64,000 bases of DNA from Diplocarpon mali (Eukaryota > Ascomycota > Leotiomycetes > Helotiales > Drepanopezizaceae), in the NCBI GenBank assembly GCA_024741835.1, contig JAENRP010000092.1:89540-153539 (forward strand), written 5' to 3'. Made by a program: the position numbers and the translations under genes. Position 1 is the first letter of the stretch, and the number at the start of each line of letters is the position of its first letter. Positions 47,501 through 59,100 of this stretch are shown piece by piece. The notes beneath the pieces are model-generated. The model was not told where the DNA came from and made no database searches. It saw only the letters and a program-made list of their open reading frames with translations.

Positions 47501-48354
47501 TCCTTCGCCGGACAGTACTGGCGCCACTCCTGGCACCTGCACTCTTTCTCGAGGTAACACTGCGGTTCTCACCCGAAGTACGTGATGGTTTAGATCTTGA
47601 CTTGGGGGCAACAATGACCTCAGCATCTGGAGATAACTTCGCGAAAGGAGATGTAGATGATGGTTCGGGGACAAGTGATGTAATGATAATGTTAGCGGTC
47701 GAGGTGGGTGAAAGGTGGAGAGTAAGGGGATGTGGTGGGGGTCTGGGCCCACTTGAGGGTGTATAGCTTGGGTTTGGCAGAGCGCGAATTTGGGAGACCA
47801 GGTTGAGCTCTAAGAAGTTCGCATGCAGTTCTATGATCTCCCAGTCCTCGGGAGTTAGAGGCTCGATATTGATCGTATGTGCTAGAGGAGGATCGACATG
47901 TATGCTGGCCGTGACCTTCTGGCCATCTGATATCCCCAGGCTCCGAGCGAATGTAGTATCAATCTCTACGAGAGACACATCTTGCTCTCTGCCAGATGAA
48001 TTTCCCCTTGTGCCGCTTATCCCATCTCTGTTGAGGATAGGAGCAAGCTTACGCTTGCTCTGCATACCTGTCCATCCCACGAATATAGATCTCGTCAGAG
48101 GGGCACCGCTCGTCTGGCCTGAACCAGGAGGTGAGGGCATTCGATAATTGAGTTCTATGATGACATTTTGGGCCGGCTAGAAAGAGAAAGGGGTTAGCGC
48201 CTGACTCGATAATAGTTTGAGCGCAACGTACAGTGTTTACATTGACCAGGAGCGAAGAGAGTGACGATGGCAAGTTGGCCAAGCAGTTCTTAAGATGAAT
48301 AAGAGATATTTCAGCGGATGTCGCCTGACTGCCACGTCTTCGATCAGGGGCCAT
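44562..48354 (-). CDS. PEX1: Peroxisome biogenesis AAA-ATPase PEX1
   Basis: Two exons (48354-48232, 48176-44562) join across a 55 nt GTACGT...TTCTAG intron to 1,245 residues; the splice links SSLLVNVNT to PAQNVIIELNYR. I start at MAPDRRR (48354) rather than an ATG 14 codons upstream. The N-terminal region fits the PEX1 N-domain (PLTPEDWEIIELHANFLE). D1 has Walker A GALGSGKSS at about 576 and the degenerate Walker B IVILDDLDRL at about 641. D2 has Walker A GYPGCGKTLL at about 908, Walker B CVLFFDEFDS, and the second-region-of-homology RPGRLDKSL. PEX1 with PEX6 extracts ubiquitinated PEX5 from the peroxisomal membrane. A long insert between D1 and D2 is acidic and Ser-rich. It shares a promoter with MCM7. 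Confidence 0.96.
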
Positions 48355-48753
48355 GATTGGAGAGAAAGGTAGTTGTTGTAATGTGAAGTTTGGCACGTAG
48401 TCTCATATTCGTAGACATCGAAACTGTGATGCGATGTTATGCGATGCCTCGGCTCGGACTAACTACAGGTCGTCAAGTTTCTCGTCTATCAGGCCAATCG
48501 ATCAGCACATAGCTGGACGCGTTGATGCGCGCTGTTGGAGACGCGTTCGCGTTAAGTGTTTCTTCCCAGCCCCTCCAACGGGTATATACTTCATCTTGCA
48601 CTCAAGCCTTCGGTCAAAGCAGCAGCGCAACTTCATAAACACAAGCGTAACAAAACAAAACACGCCATAATATACAGACCTGAAGGTGGCGACGCTATAA
48701 AGCCGTCATACGGGGCTCAATATATTCTCTAGATTTTAGGGGCTTTGCGCAAT
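48355..48753. promoter_or_regulatory. PEX1-MCM7 divergent promoter with two MCB boxes
   Basis: The 399 bp between the two start codons contain ACGCGT at 48517-48522 and again at 48541-48546, followed at once by TCGCGTTAA. ACGCGT is the MluI cell-cycle box bound by MBF (Mbp1/Swi6-type) in fungi, and MCM genes are known G1/S targets. A CCAAT sits near 48493. Which gene the boxes serve is inferred. Confidence 0.75.
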
Positions 48754-51418
48754 ATGTCGCTTCTCACATTCAGGTCGCCAGTCAACTATGAGGACCATCA
48801 ACGTAAGTTGAGCTCGAGGGAAATAATTGCGCATCATGCTGACAATCAGCAGAGGCATTCGAGGATTTCCTCTCGACTTTCAAGACCGCGCCGAAGTCTG
48901 AACTCGCCGGCGCTTTACATGACATGAATATCGATGAGGATGACTTCAGCGACGATTATGACTTTATGGATGATGATGACGAAGAGAGACAAAACACAAG
49001 AATACAATCAAGAGCTCAGGCAAAAGCTCCGAAATTGAAATATGTTGAGATTCTCCAGAAGATCGCCGATCGAAATGAGGAGGAAATTACGATTGATTTG
49101 GATGATCTAGCGCAGGTAGGATCTTTCTTTCTCTGAATGGTAGAAGATTCTGAGTTGCGATAGTATGACCAAATGCTGGAAGAGAGTGGAAATCCTTTGA
49201 GCCTAGTCTCGTCGATCGAGATCAATGCTAAGCATTATCTTGATATTATGTCGAAGGCAGTAGACAAAGTAATGCCAAACGCGACTCGAGAAATTAAGTA
49301 AGTGCGCCATTGACGCGATCTTGTGATTCTGCTAATGTCTTCGTAGTTACAAGGATGATGTACTGGATGTTCTCATGGCCCAGCGAACTGCCAGAAACAA
49401 CGCCCTCCAGCGAGCAGCAGCAGATCAACCCGAAGTGATCGTGGAACCAGAACTCTTCCCTGCAGAGTTGACGCGCAGGTACACTCTTAACTTCAAACCA
49501 AGAACGAACGAGGGTGAACCCCTGAAGGCGTTGGCTGTCAGGCAGGTGCGTGGAGAGCATTTGGGTGCTTTAATCACTGTTCGAGGAATCACCACAAGAG
49601 TTTCGGATGTCAAACCGACGGTTGAGGTCAACGCCTATACCTGTGATCGATGCGGGTGCGAAATCTTCCAGCCGGTTGGTTCAAAGACTTTTGGACCTCT
49701 CACTGAATGTCCTTCTCAAGATTGCAAAGTTAACCAATCCAAAGGACAATTGCATCATTCTACACGCGCATCGAAGTTTCAACCTTTTCAGGAGGTTAAG
49801 ATCCAAGAGATGGCTGAACAGGTACCAGTTGGTCATATTCCAAGGATGTTGACTGTCTTATGCCACGGCGCTCTTGTTCGTCGCATTAACCCAGGGGATG
49901 TTGTTGATATTGCTGGAATCTTCCTTCCAACCCCATACACTGGGTTCAAGGCAATCAGAGCTGGCCTTCTCACCGACACGTTCCTCGAGGCTCAGCATGT
50001 TACGCAGCACAAAAAGGCTTATGAGGACTTGGCAATTGATAACCGAGTTTTCAGGCGCGTTGAGCAATATCGGGCATCCGGTCATGTCTACGAGTATCTG
50101 GCAAAGTCTATTGCCCCTGAGATCTACGGCCACTTGGATGTAAAGAAGGCTCTGCTTCTGTTACTAGTCGGAGGAGTGACGAAGGCCATGGGTGATGGCA
50201 TGCGGATCAGAGGAGATATCAACATCTGCCTGATGGGCGATCCTGGTGTGGCCAAGTCTCAATTGTTGAAGTACATCACAAAAGTTGCTCCTCGTGGAGT
50301 CTATACAACCGGCCGAGGAAGCAGTGGTGTCGGTCTTACTGCAGCTGTTATGAAGGATCCAGTCACTGACGAGATGATCTTGGAAGGTGGCGCCCTAGTT
50401 CTTGCAGATAATGGTATTTGCTGTATCGATGAATTTGACAAGATGGACGACAGCGACAGAACCGCAATCCACGAAGTCATGGAGCAACAAACAATTTCTA
50501 TCTCGAAAGCTGGGATTTCAACGACCCTCAACGCACGTACCTCGATTCTCGCAGCTGCCAATCCACTCTATGGCCGCTACAATCCGCGCATATCACCAGT
50601 AGAGAACATCAATCTTCCAGCAGCTCTCCTCTCTCGATTTGATGTTCTCTTCTTGATCCTTGATACACCCACAAGGGATACAGATGCTCTTCTCGCTCGT
50701 CACGTCACCTATGTTCATATGAACAATAAACATCCTGACACCGACGGCGTTGTATTTACTCCCAATGAGGTCCGCCAGTACGTTGCCCAGGCCCGCACCT
50801 TCCGCCCCGTCGTTCCAACGCCAGTCTCAGAATATATGGTAAAAGCATATGTCAAGATGCGAGAACAACAATCGCGGGACGAGAAGAATAAGAAGCAATT
50901 CACCCACACATCCCCTCGTACTTTACTCGGCATACTACGTCTTGCCCAAGCTCTCGCTCGTCTACGTTTCAGTGAGGAAGTTGTTCAGGAAGACGTGGAC
51001 GAGGCTCTGAGGTTGATCGAAGCTAGCAAGGAGTCTTTGTACCAAGACCAAGGTGGCTTCGGCAGGGACATGAGCCCCAGCTCCCGAATCTATAACATGG
51101 TTCGCACTCTTGCAGAGACTGGACAATGCAGACCTGATGACGTGGATGAAGGCGATGATGAGATGGGGATGGAGCTGAGTATGAGAAAGGTGGAGGAGAG
51201 AGTCATTGCCAAGGGCTTCACAAGAGATCAGTGGCAGACTGCTGTTCTGGAGTATACAGACTTGGACGTAAGTCGTCAATTTCCATCGCCTCCTAAAAAA
51301 GAAAACATGTTAACACAAGCCCTAGATCTGGCAAACTGCTGGCAACGGCACCCGCCTCATTTTCATCGTCTCGGAAGCTGCTCACATGGCTCGTGACGCG
51401 GAGTTCGAGATGGATTAA
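48754..51418 (+). CDS. MCM7: Replicative helicase subunit MCM7
   Basis: Five exons were assembled: 48754-48802, 48853-49115, 49164-49297, 49347-51267 and 51326-51418, giving 819 residues. The N-terminal phrases [20 protein letters not shown] and [19 protein letters not shown] are MCM7-like. The zinc module is CDRCGCEIF...ECPSQDC. The AAA+ core has Walker [14 protein letters not shown], Walker [12 protein letters not shown] and the arginine finger LLSRFDVLF. The last exon restores [23 protein letters not shown]7 is a subunit of the MCM2-7 ring that unwinds replication origins with Cdc45 and GINS. The second exon has tandem acceptors (CAGCAG at 48847-48852): using the first adds one residue. 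Two MCB boxes lie 208-237 bp upstream. Confidence 0.97.
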
Positions 51419-53496
51419 ACGTTTTTCAAGCGATCTTTGACGGTTCTGGGGGAGGAATGTGGGGTATGAGGCAGCGCGAGTTTTCATTCAGGCGTTTCAG
51501 GCTTGGAGTCAATTGATTGGCCTTTTCCAACCCACGTAACATGAATAGGCGTTTGTTGTGGATACTGCGGTGTTAGAGTGGAGATGTATTCGGGTATTAC
51601 TAATTTATCTATGGTTTAAATCAGAAGCCGCTTGTCTATTTTGCATACTATGCCAATATTGGGCTAAATTATTGCGGCATCTGCTAGTTTTCCTTTGGGG
51701 GCAGGTCTTTGTACCACGCACTGCTCCTCCACAACGTACCTTTTATTTAAGTTGTCCGTTTCTCTTCCAACTTGGCGATTTTCCTATGGCAAAGGAGAAA
51801 TCTAGCCTGCGAATCGACAGTTGAGATTTTCAGAGACTTGGTTATACTAGGAATCAAGTAGTACCAAGATTTTTACAGTTGCTTTTTCTCGAAAATAACA
51901 TAGTAGAACCACTACAAAAAATTTTGTAGCAGTCATTGCTATCTAAAATTCGACACTACTCGGGAAACCGACGATGAACATCTCGTATCGATATGCAACT
52001 GACGGCAGAAGTATTCCTACAAGCCGCGATCCCAAGCCCACGAGTTTCTACCTTCGAATTCCTGATATCGGCTGGCTGATAACTCACTTATGTCAAGGTA
52101 GTCAAAGGCAATTCAATACCTAATGGGGGTCATAACATACTGTCTAGAACATGAGCCACCAACACCTCGTCACTCTACACAGTCATCCAAGTCATTAGCA
52201 GTATCTGGCTTGCACCTTCTGTGAGCTACGTCTTACATACTAACCAAAATGTCGTCAATGGGGGCATCGAGAAGTTTAACTGCATCGATGTCCAGCTAAA
52301 CTCTGCTTGAACAGCGATCCCGTGTGCTGTAGAGGATTTTGGGTACTCCTATTCCCTTACTTTCACTGCCGCCGACAAACATGAAGTTGCTTATTCTAAA
52401 GGATACTTTCCCAGGGCCTTTTAAGAGAGGCTTGTCCTTTCAACACCTGTGCTCTCATTAGCGACCTGGCGCATTACACCAAACGAATAACGCCGTAAAC
52501 AGCACCGCTCAGTATACGTCCACTTATGACGAGACTCCAGCTGGGAATTTTTCGCGATTTTCAAAGGCGAGCCTGTATATACGATATGTAAAGCTGCCGA
52601 ATTTGTAGATAAAAACTGGCAAGAGATTTTTGAAGTCGTTACCGGGTTTGGGCGGGCTGTGGAAAGTGGGGCACTCGAGGTTGATGCTGAGGGCGTATAC
52701 TGCAGACAGAGTTTGTGGAGCATGCGAACAAAGCTCTAGATATAACAGAGGTGTCTCGGGATATCTGGATTATACTGAGCATGATAACGACGAGTCGAAG
52801 GCGTTCGAGACTTGGAAGCGAAAGGGGGCGCCAAGATCTTTAGCGATGAAAACATTATAGCCGAAGAGAGCAGGTAGCTACTCCAGAGCGCCATGTCGAG
52901 AGCTCTTTTAAGTTCATCGGTACTAATCACATTCGCAAAGAGGTACACCTCTCTTTCATCTGCATTCAAGCTTCCTGGCTTGGCTACTTGGTCGTTCCTC
53001 TTCATTCTCGTCAAGCAATGGTGCTTTCAATAGTCCATGGACTGTTGCTTTGCACTAGATGAACAAAATTCATTCCCTTTGCTAGGTGCTCGGATTACTC
53101 ATTCCTAGACTTAGAAAGAGTGCTCTGGGCTAACATTCTTTACTTCCAATTGCCGAAATTTGAGATTGATGTCGAGAACACAAACCCAAACCCCCATGGT
53201 GCGAATCTTTCAAGCCAGGCTTCACTTGTAAGCGCGCAGAACCTTCTTATTCGCTCTTGCATCTGTCAGCACTAGAATCTTATCGGGGCTAATATCCAGA
53301 GCATATGCTTTAAAGACCGTTTCGACTTCAAAATCCCCACAATATCGTCTCCCAACTTTCGATGTGCAACTCCCTTCGGTGCATTTCAACGCAACCAAAG
53401 TCTGGTGAGCCGCGAGTCTGCAGAAAATTTCGACGTTGGATTCGATCGCACTTCTCCATATCTGATTATCATCAAGAATCACGAATCACCGACACC
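51419..53496. other. Intergenic region with possible gene remnants
   Basis: Two kilobases without a supportable gene. A minus-strand frame at 53222-53482 (86 codons, with DILVLTD-like order and no frame breaks) and another at 52736-53014 look slightly protein-like, but I recognise neither. If real, the first would be divergent from the gene at 53497 with almost no spacer, which argues for a remnant. Confidence 0.35.
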
Positions 53497-54626
53497 ATGT
53501 TGTTCATGCCAAGAACAATCCGATACTCACGCATTGGAGAGATACTCAGAAAATTACTCGAGTTGACTCCTCCCATCGCCGAGAATGGAGATTCTGCAAA
53601 TACATCCCGCCTCACCTTGACCTCCACTCCTCCAGTAGCAGGGCCACCAAGCTCTACAGGAGGAGAAATTACATGTGGCATCAAAACATCCAACTTACTG
53701 GGCATGTATTCGGTGTTTGCTCCACCCAGCGAGAGTCGCATGATGAAGTCCTCGCTCTACCAATTACCGGTCGAGCTGCGCGAGATGATCTTGATACTAG
53801 CTCTTGGCTCAAAATGGACAGGTCAAATGCCAGCTCTAGTCAAGGCTTTAAGATGCGACAAGAACTTGCATGCGGAGTGCATGCGTATTTGGTACAAGGA
53901 GGAGCACACCTACATTCTGCACTCGAAAAACAACTGGAGTTTCTTGGACATGCCAAAGGAGATTATTGCCACTATCACGAGGGTCAAGATAATTATCGAG
54001 TAAGTTGCAGCGTCCAGCCATGCTGTAGCCCTCTTTCCCTTGTCTGCTTAATTTCGCCTTGAATGTCGAACCTGCCTCGAATTTGAGCTAATTTACACTG
54101 TAGCGAAAACATTGCCCTCCACCCACTCCTTAGATGGAGTGATATGGAAGTTCTCCAAGAGCGCTTCCCAATGTCTTGTCATGATCTCTCTCTCACCGCA
54201 GCTCTCGCACCCTCCATCACCTCCGTGACGCTTGAATGCCATCCCAAAAGCACGAACCTCTACTTTTGGTTCCCACAAAAGTTCACCCAGTACCTCTCCG
54301 GCTTCTCCTCCTTGACACACGTTGCAGTCACATGTCCCATCAAGCCCAATGCCAGAGCGAGTGACGGAGGTATGGACGAAGAAGGCACGATCGATTCAGA
54401 GTGGCAAGAGGCGACTATGAAACGTTGTGTTGAGACTGCTAACGAGGCCTTGGGTGTGGTCGCTAAGCTGGGTGCTGTATACGCTGATGAGATGTACTGG
54501 TACGGACGGAGAGTCCCTCGGAATATTGAAAATAGAGAGGTCTGGGTCTGGGTTGCGGAGGAGGGGAAGACGCTTAACAACCAAGTTTTGCCATCAGGTC
54601 TAGCGATGACGAGAAATAAGATGTGA
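53497..54626 (+). CDS. F-box/2EXR-like fungal protein
   Basis: Two exons (53497-53999, 54104-54626) are separated by a 104 nt GTAAGT...CTGTAG intron and give 341 residues. I start at the ATG at 53497 (GACACCATG). The diagnostic stretch is SSLYQLPVELREMILILALG, a Leu-Pro-x-Glu-hydrophobic-Arg helix typical of fungal F-box or 2EXR-type domains, followed by ALRCDKNLHAECMRIWYKEE. The C-terminal half (LRWSDMEVLQERFPMSC; LTHVAVTCPIK) looks like the ligand-side repeat region of that lineage-expanded family. Function is unknown; an F-box role in SCF ubiquitin ligases is possible but the Skp1-binding fit is not shown. Confidence 0.7.
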
Positions 54627-56185
54627 TGGATTTGACTGCATTTTTGGGGCCTGGAGCTTCAGATGTTTGGATGTATGAGCGAGATTTGTCACTTCTAACA
54701 CAGTATTTAGGGAGGATGAGGAATGAGTCTTTCAACTCGGCGATGGTTGCTGGGTCTTCACATTAGATGCAGACGCATACTTACGTGCAGTTTTATTGGA
54801 AGAAATAGCACTTCTGAGGATCTCAGAAGCTTACTTTAATTGCCTTCACGCTTGTTAGTTACTTCACCTAGTGCGTCAAAAGCGTGGCAAAACCTCTAAG
54901 CTGAATATGAGAGTTGACCTTGTTCATATTTCATCTCGGCCTGGCAGAGAGAAGTCGAATTCCTCCTAGATCTCGCCATGACAGAGTTTTTCCCGGGTGC
55001 TGACTAGTGCTGCAGCTGCCTGGGGTCCTACAGCAGAGTCTTTGCCAGTTTAAGCCGGTGTTGGCCATGAGCAGATCAGCTCATTACGCTGAGACCCCCT
55101 GGTCTATCCTCCGAGAATTCAATGAGTTTCTATCGGCATATGCTAGGCGATATAGTCAGCAGCTGTCTCTTCAAGTACGCGATGGGAGGCATATAAAACA
55201 TTGTAAAATAGGAGATACCAGGTTCCCCCAACTCCTACAAACAGCCAGATATAGACCTTGTATGAGGGTGGTGAGACTCCCATAATAGACTTATTGGTCA
55301 TGCTGCCTTTCTTATAGTCCATTGATCTATATGTCCACACAGTATCAAGTACATGAGCTATTCGTTGCGGCACAGGACGGGGGGGCGGTCCGTCTCGGTA
55401 CCTGAAGTCTTGAAAATAGAGCCAACATCCAACACGCAAAAGAAAATTCAGCAGACCTTCTGGATCCCAACTTGATTTCAGTGCATCATCTGAATAGTAA
55501 AACATGGTTGGTGACCCTTGTAAAGGAGGTCACTATTGCCATTAAATCTAAGCATATGGCAGTTTTTTACTGACTGCAACGTGTTATGATTCTCAAAACA
55601 CAGTGACTGCGACGCATTGACTTTCGACTGACGGCTGAATTTTTTAAAAAAAATTGCAGCGATTTGAAACGAAAACTACTTACAAGACATTTAAATTCTG
55701 AAATTCTATTACATCGGTAACATGACGAGCAGGAGGCAGGGGCTAGCTGAATACAAACAAAAGTGCGTAGAATATTTCATACAGTAATTTTCAGTTTTTT
55801 TGTAGCAGTATGACGCTGAGGAAGAGCTCTGAATAGATATTATTTATCTTCCACAGCCAAATATCTAAAATGATGGGTCTGATTTTCATGTGGTAGGTAA
55901 CCTAGATGAGAACTGCTGGCGTTGCCCCTGAAGCTACCAATGATTGGCTCGTGAGCGCGCTAATCTAGCGTTAATGGGGATTGCACCTGTTGTTCGCGAA
56001 AGACACCTTGAGGCATCCACGCAAACAAATTAACTTCAACTTCCACACTGCGAGCAGCACCCTGAATTGTTAAGGGAGCTCCTTTATACGCGCTCACTAC
56101 CTCTTTCTAATACCCTTCTACAATTGCTGAGCTTTGAGTACGCTCCTGGGTCTTCGGCGCCACTCGCGCAGCGCAAATAATCAAG
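54627..56185. other. Intergenic region upstream of clathrin heavy chain
   Basis: About 1.56 kb. A 120-codon minus-strand frame at 55143-55505 has a protein-like feel (a WDPEGLLNFLLRVGCWLYF stretch, later WLFVGVGGTWYLLFYNVLY, possibly a membrane helix) but I cannot place it; it may be a remnant. The last 150 bp before 56186 are the clathrin leader. Confidence 0.4.
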
Positions 56186-59100
56186 ATGGCGCCCGCTCTG
56201 CCCATCAGATTTACGGAGCTGCTCCAGGTCCGTCATGAGCTTTTCTAAACCCGTAGCTGACCTTAACATTGGCTAACATGACCCTGCAGTTAACAAACCC
56301 TACTGTTGGTGTAGACGTAAGTCCACTCGAACTTGAACTCTCGGCCTTGTTGAGCGAATAGGCAACTGCCTCTGACGAACTTCGAACTGACATCTAAATA
56401 TACAGCAAGCATCAATTGGATTCAACTCTTGTGTAAGCATCCAGTAACTTCTCGTACATTAGGGGTACAATCCGGCTGATCTCGAATCCTAGACACTCGA
56501 ATCCGATTCCTTTATATGCGTCCGCGAAAAGAAGAACGACGGTCCCAACCCCGAGGTCGTCATCATTGAGCTCAAGAATGGCAGCAATGTTATCCGCAGA
56601 TCAATCAAAGCTGATAGTGCTATCATGCATTGGACCAAACAGATCATCGCGCTAAAGGCTCAATCTCGAACTCTCCAAATTTTCGACCTCGGCGAAAAGC
56701 AAAAGCTGAAGTCTGCGACGATGAATGAAGATGTTGTTTTTTGGAAGTGGTTCAGCGAGACAACATTAGGCTTGGTCACAGATACAGCTGTTTACCACTG
56801 GGATGTCTTTGATCCAAACCAAGCTTCTCCAGTGGAGGTCTTCAAGAGAAATCAAAATCTTAGCGTAGGCCCCCTTTTCGAATGTTTATAGCCATGTCTA
56901 AGCTTATTTAGGGATGCCAAATCATCAACTACCGTGTCAGCGATGATGGAAAGTGGATGGTAGCTGTTGGTATTACACAGCAACAAGGAAGAGTGGTTGG
57001 TGCTATGCAATTATACTCCAGAGACCGTGGTATCAGCCAGGCTATTGAAGGACATGCTGCAGCATTTGGTGTGTTGAGACTGGAAGGTGCTCCAGCAGAT
57101 ACGAAAGTCTTCACTTTCTCCGTTCGTACTGCAACAGGCGCCAAGCTGCATATTGTAGAGGTCGATCACCAAGCATCCAACCCTGTCTTTCCTAAGAAAG
57201 CTGTTGATGTTTACTTCCCGACCGAAGCTGTCAACGATTTCCCTGTTGCTATGCAAGTTTCGCAGAGATACAGTATCATTTACTTGGTTACAAAATACGG
57301 TTTCATCCATTTGTATGACCTGGAGACAGGCACATGCATATTCATGAACCGAATCTCGAGCGACACAATCTTCGTCACTGCCCCTGATAGCGAGTCTGCT
57401 GGCATTGGTACGTATAAGTCCACTCCATTCTTGCTATCCTAGGCACATCAAACCCCCTCCAGGGACAGAGTTCTGAAGACTATATTTTCTTGGAAAGAAC
57501 TGATGCTAATATTTTCAAAGTTGGTGTGAACAGAAAGGGACAAGTGCTGTCTGTTTCTGTTGATGAGACCACCATCATCCCGTACCTCCTCCAAAACCCT
57601 GCCAACTCGAGCCTGGCAGTCAAGCTTGCATCAAGAGCTGGCCTACCTGGTGCTGACAACTTGTATGCTCAACAATTTGAGCAATTGCTCAACTCTGGCA
57701 ACTACAGCGATGCTGCTAAAATTGCTGCTAACTCTCCTCGTGGCTTCCTCCGTACTCCCCAGACGATTGAGAAATTTAAGGCTTGTCCTGCAGTCCCGGG
57801 ACAGTTGTCACTCATCCTTCAATACTTCGGAATACTCCTCGATAAGGGATCTCTCAACAAGCATGAGACGCTTGAGCTTGTCAGACCCGTCCTAGCTCAA
57901 AATCGGAAGCATCTCCTCGAAAAGTGGATGAAAGAGAACAAGTTGGACTGCTCTGAGGAGCTGGGTGATGTTGTCAGACCACATGACTTGAACCTTGCCC
58001 TCAGCATTTACCTCCGTGCCAATATTGCGCCTAAAGTTGTCGCTGCTTTTGCGGAATCCGGTCAATTTGACAAGATCTTACCGTACGCTACACAAGTTGG
58101 TTATCAGCCAGATTATGTTGTCCTCCTACAAAATATTGTAAGTTGAACGTCGTGCCCATCAGCCTGTCCAAAAGTTGAATAAAATTCGCTAATGCTACAT
58201 GTCAGGTTCGTATAAATCCTGAAAAAGGATCCGAATTCGCTACTCAACTAGCAAACAACGAAGGAGGCTCTTTGGTTGACATAGAGCGCGTTGTTGATGT
58301 TTTCCAATCCCAAGGCATGGTCCAACCCGCCACGGCTTTCCTTCTTGATGCCCTTAAGGAGAATAAGCCAGAGCAAGGTCATCTGCAGACCCGCCTTCTT
58401 GAGATGAATCTCGTCAATGCTCCTCAAGTTGCTGATGCTATTCTCGGTAACGATATGTTCTCTCACTACGACAGAGCACGCATTGCGACATTGTGCGAGC
58501 AAGCTGGTCTCTCTCAGCGCGCTCTGGAGCATTACGATGACCCTGATGCTATCAAGCGTGTTATGATGAACATCGTTGCTACTCCCAATTTCAGCCAAGA
58601 CTGGCTCAATGGCTTCTTTGGTCGCTTGTCACTTGAGCAATCTCTTGACTGTCTTGATGCTATGCTGAAGAGCAACATCCGTCAGAACCTTGGTGTTGTC
58701 GTTCAGATTGCCACCAAGTACTCGGACCTTCTTGGCCCTACCAGATTGATCGACCTATTTGAGAAGTATAAGACCTCCGAGGGTCTGTTCTACTACCTTG
58801 GCAGCATTGTCAATCTCAGCGAAGAACAAGACGTCAACTTCAAGTACATTGAGGCTGCTACAAAGATGGGTCAATTCGCCGAAGTCGAGCGCATCTGCCG
58901 TGATAGTGAGTGATTCCCGCACATCTAAAAATGTAGAAGAAGAAAAAATGCTAATTCGAACCTTGAAGGTAACTTCTACAATCCTGAGAAGGTGAAAAAC
59001 TTTCTGAAGGAAGCTAAGTTGACTGAGCAACTCCCCCTCATCATCGTGTGCGATCGTTTCAACTTCATTCATGATCTGGTTCTTTACCTGTACCAGAACC

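Noticed and set aside
57443..57520. Extra 26 codons in clathrin from a proximal acceptor
   Set aside because: Insert is not clathrin-like; the distal acceptor follows a perfect branch point and joins AGI directly to VGVNRKGQV.
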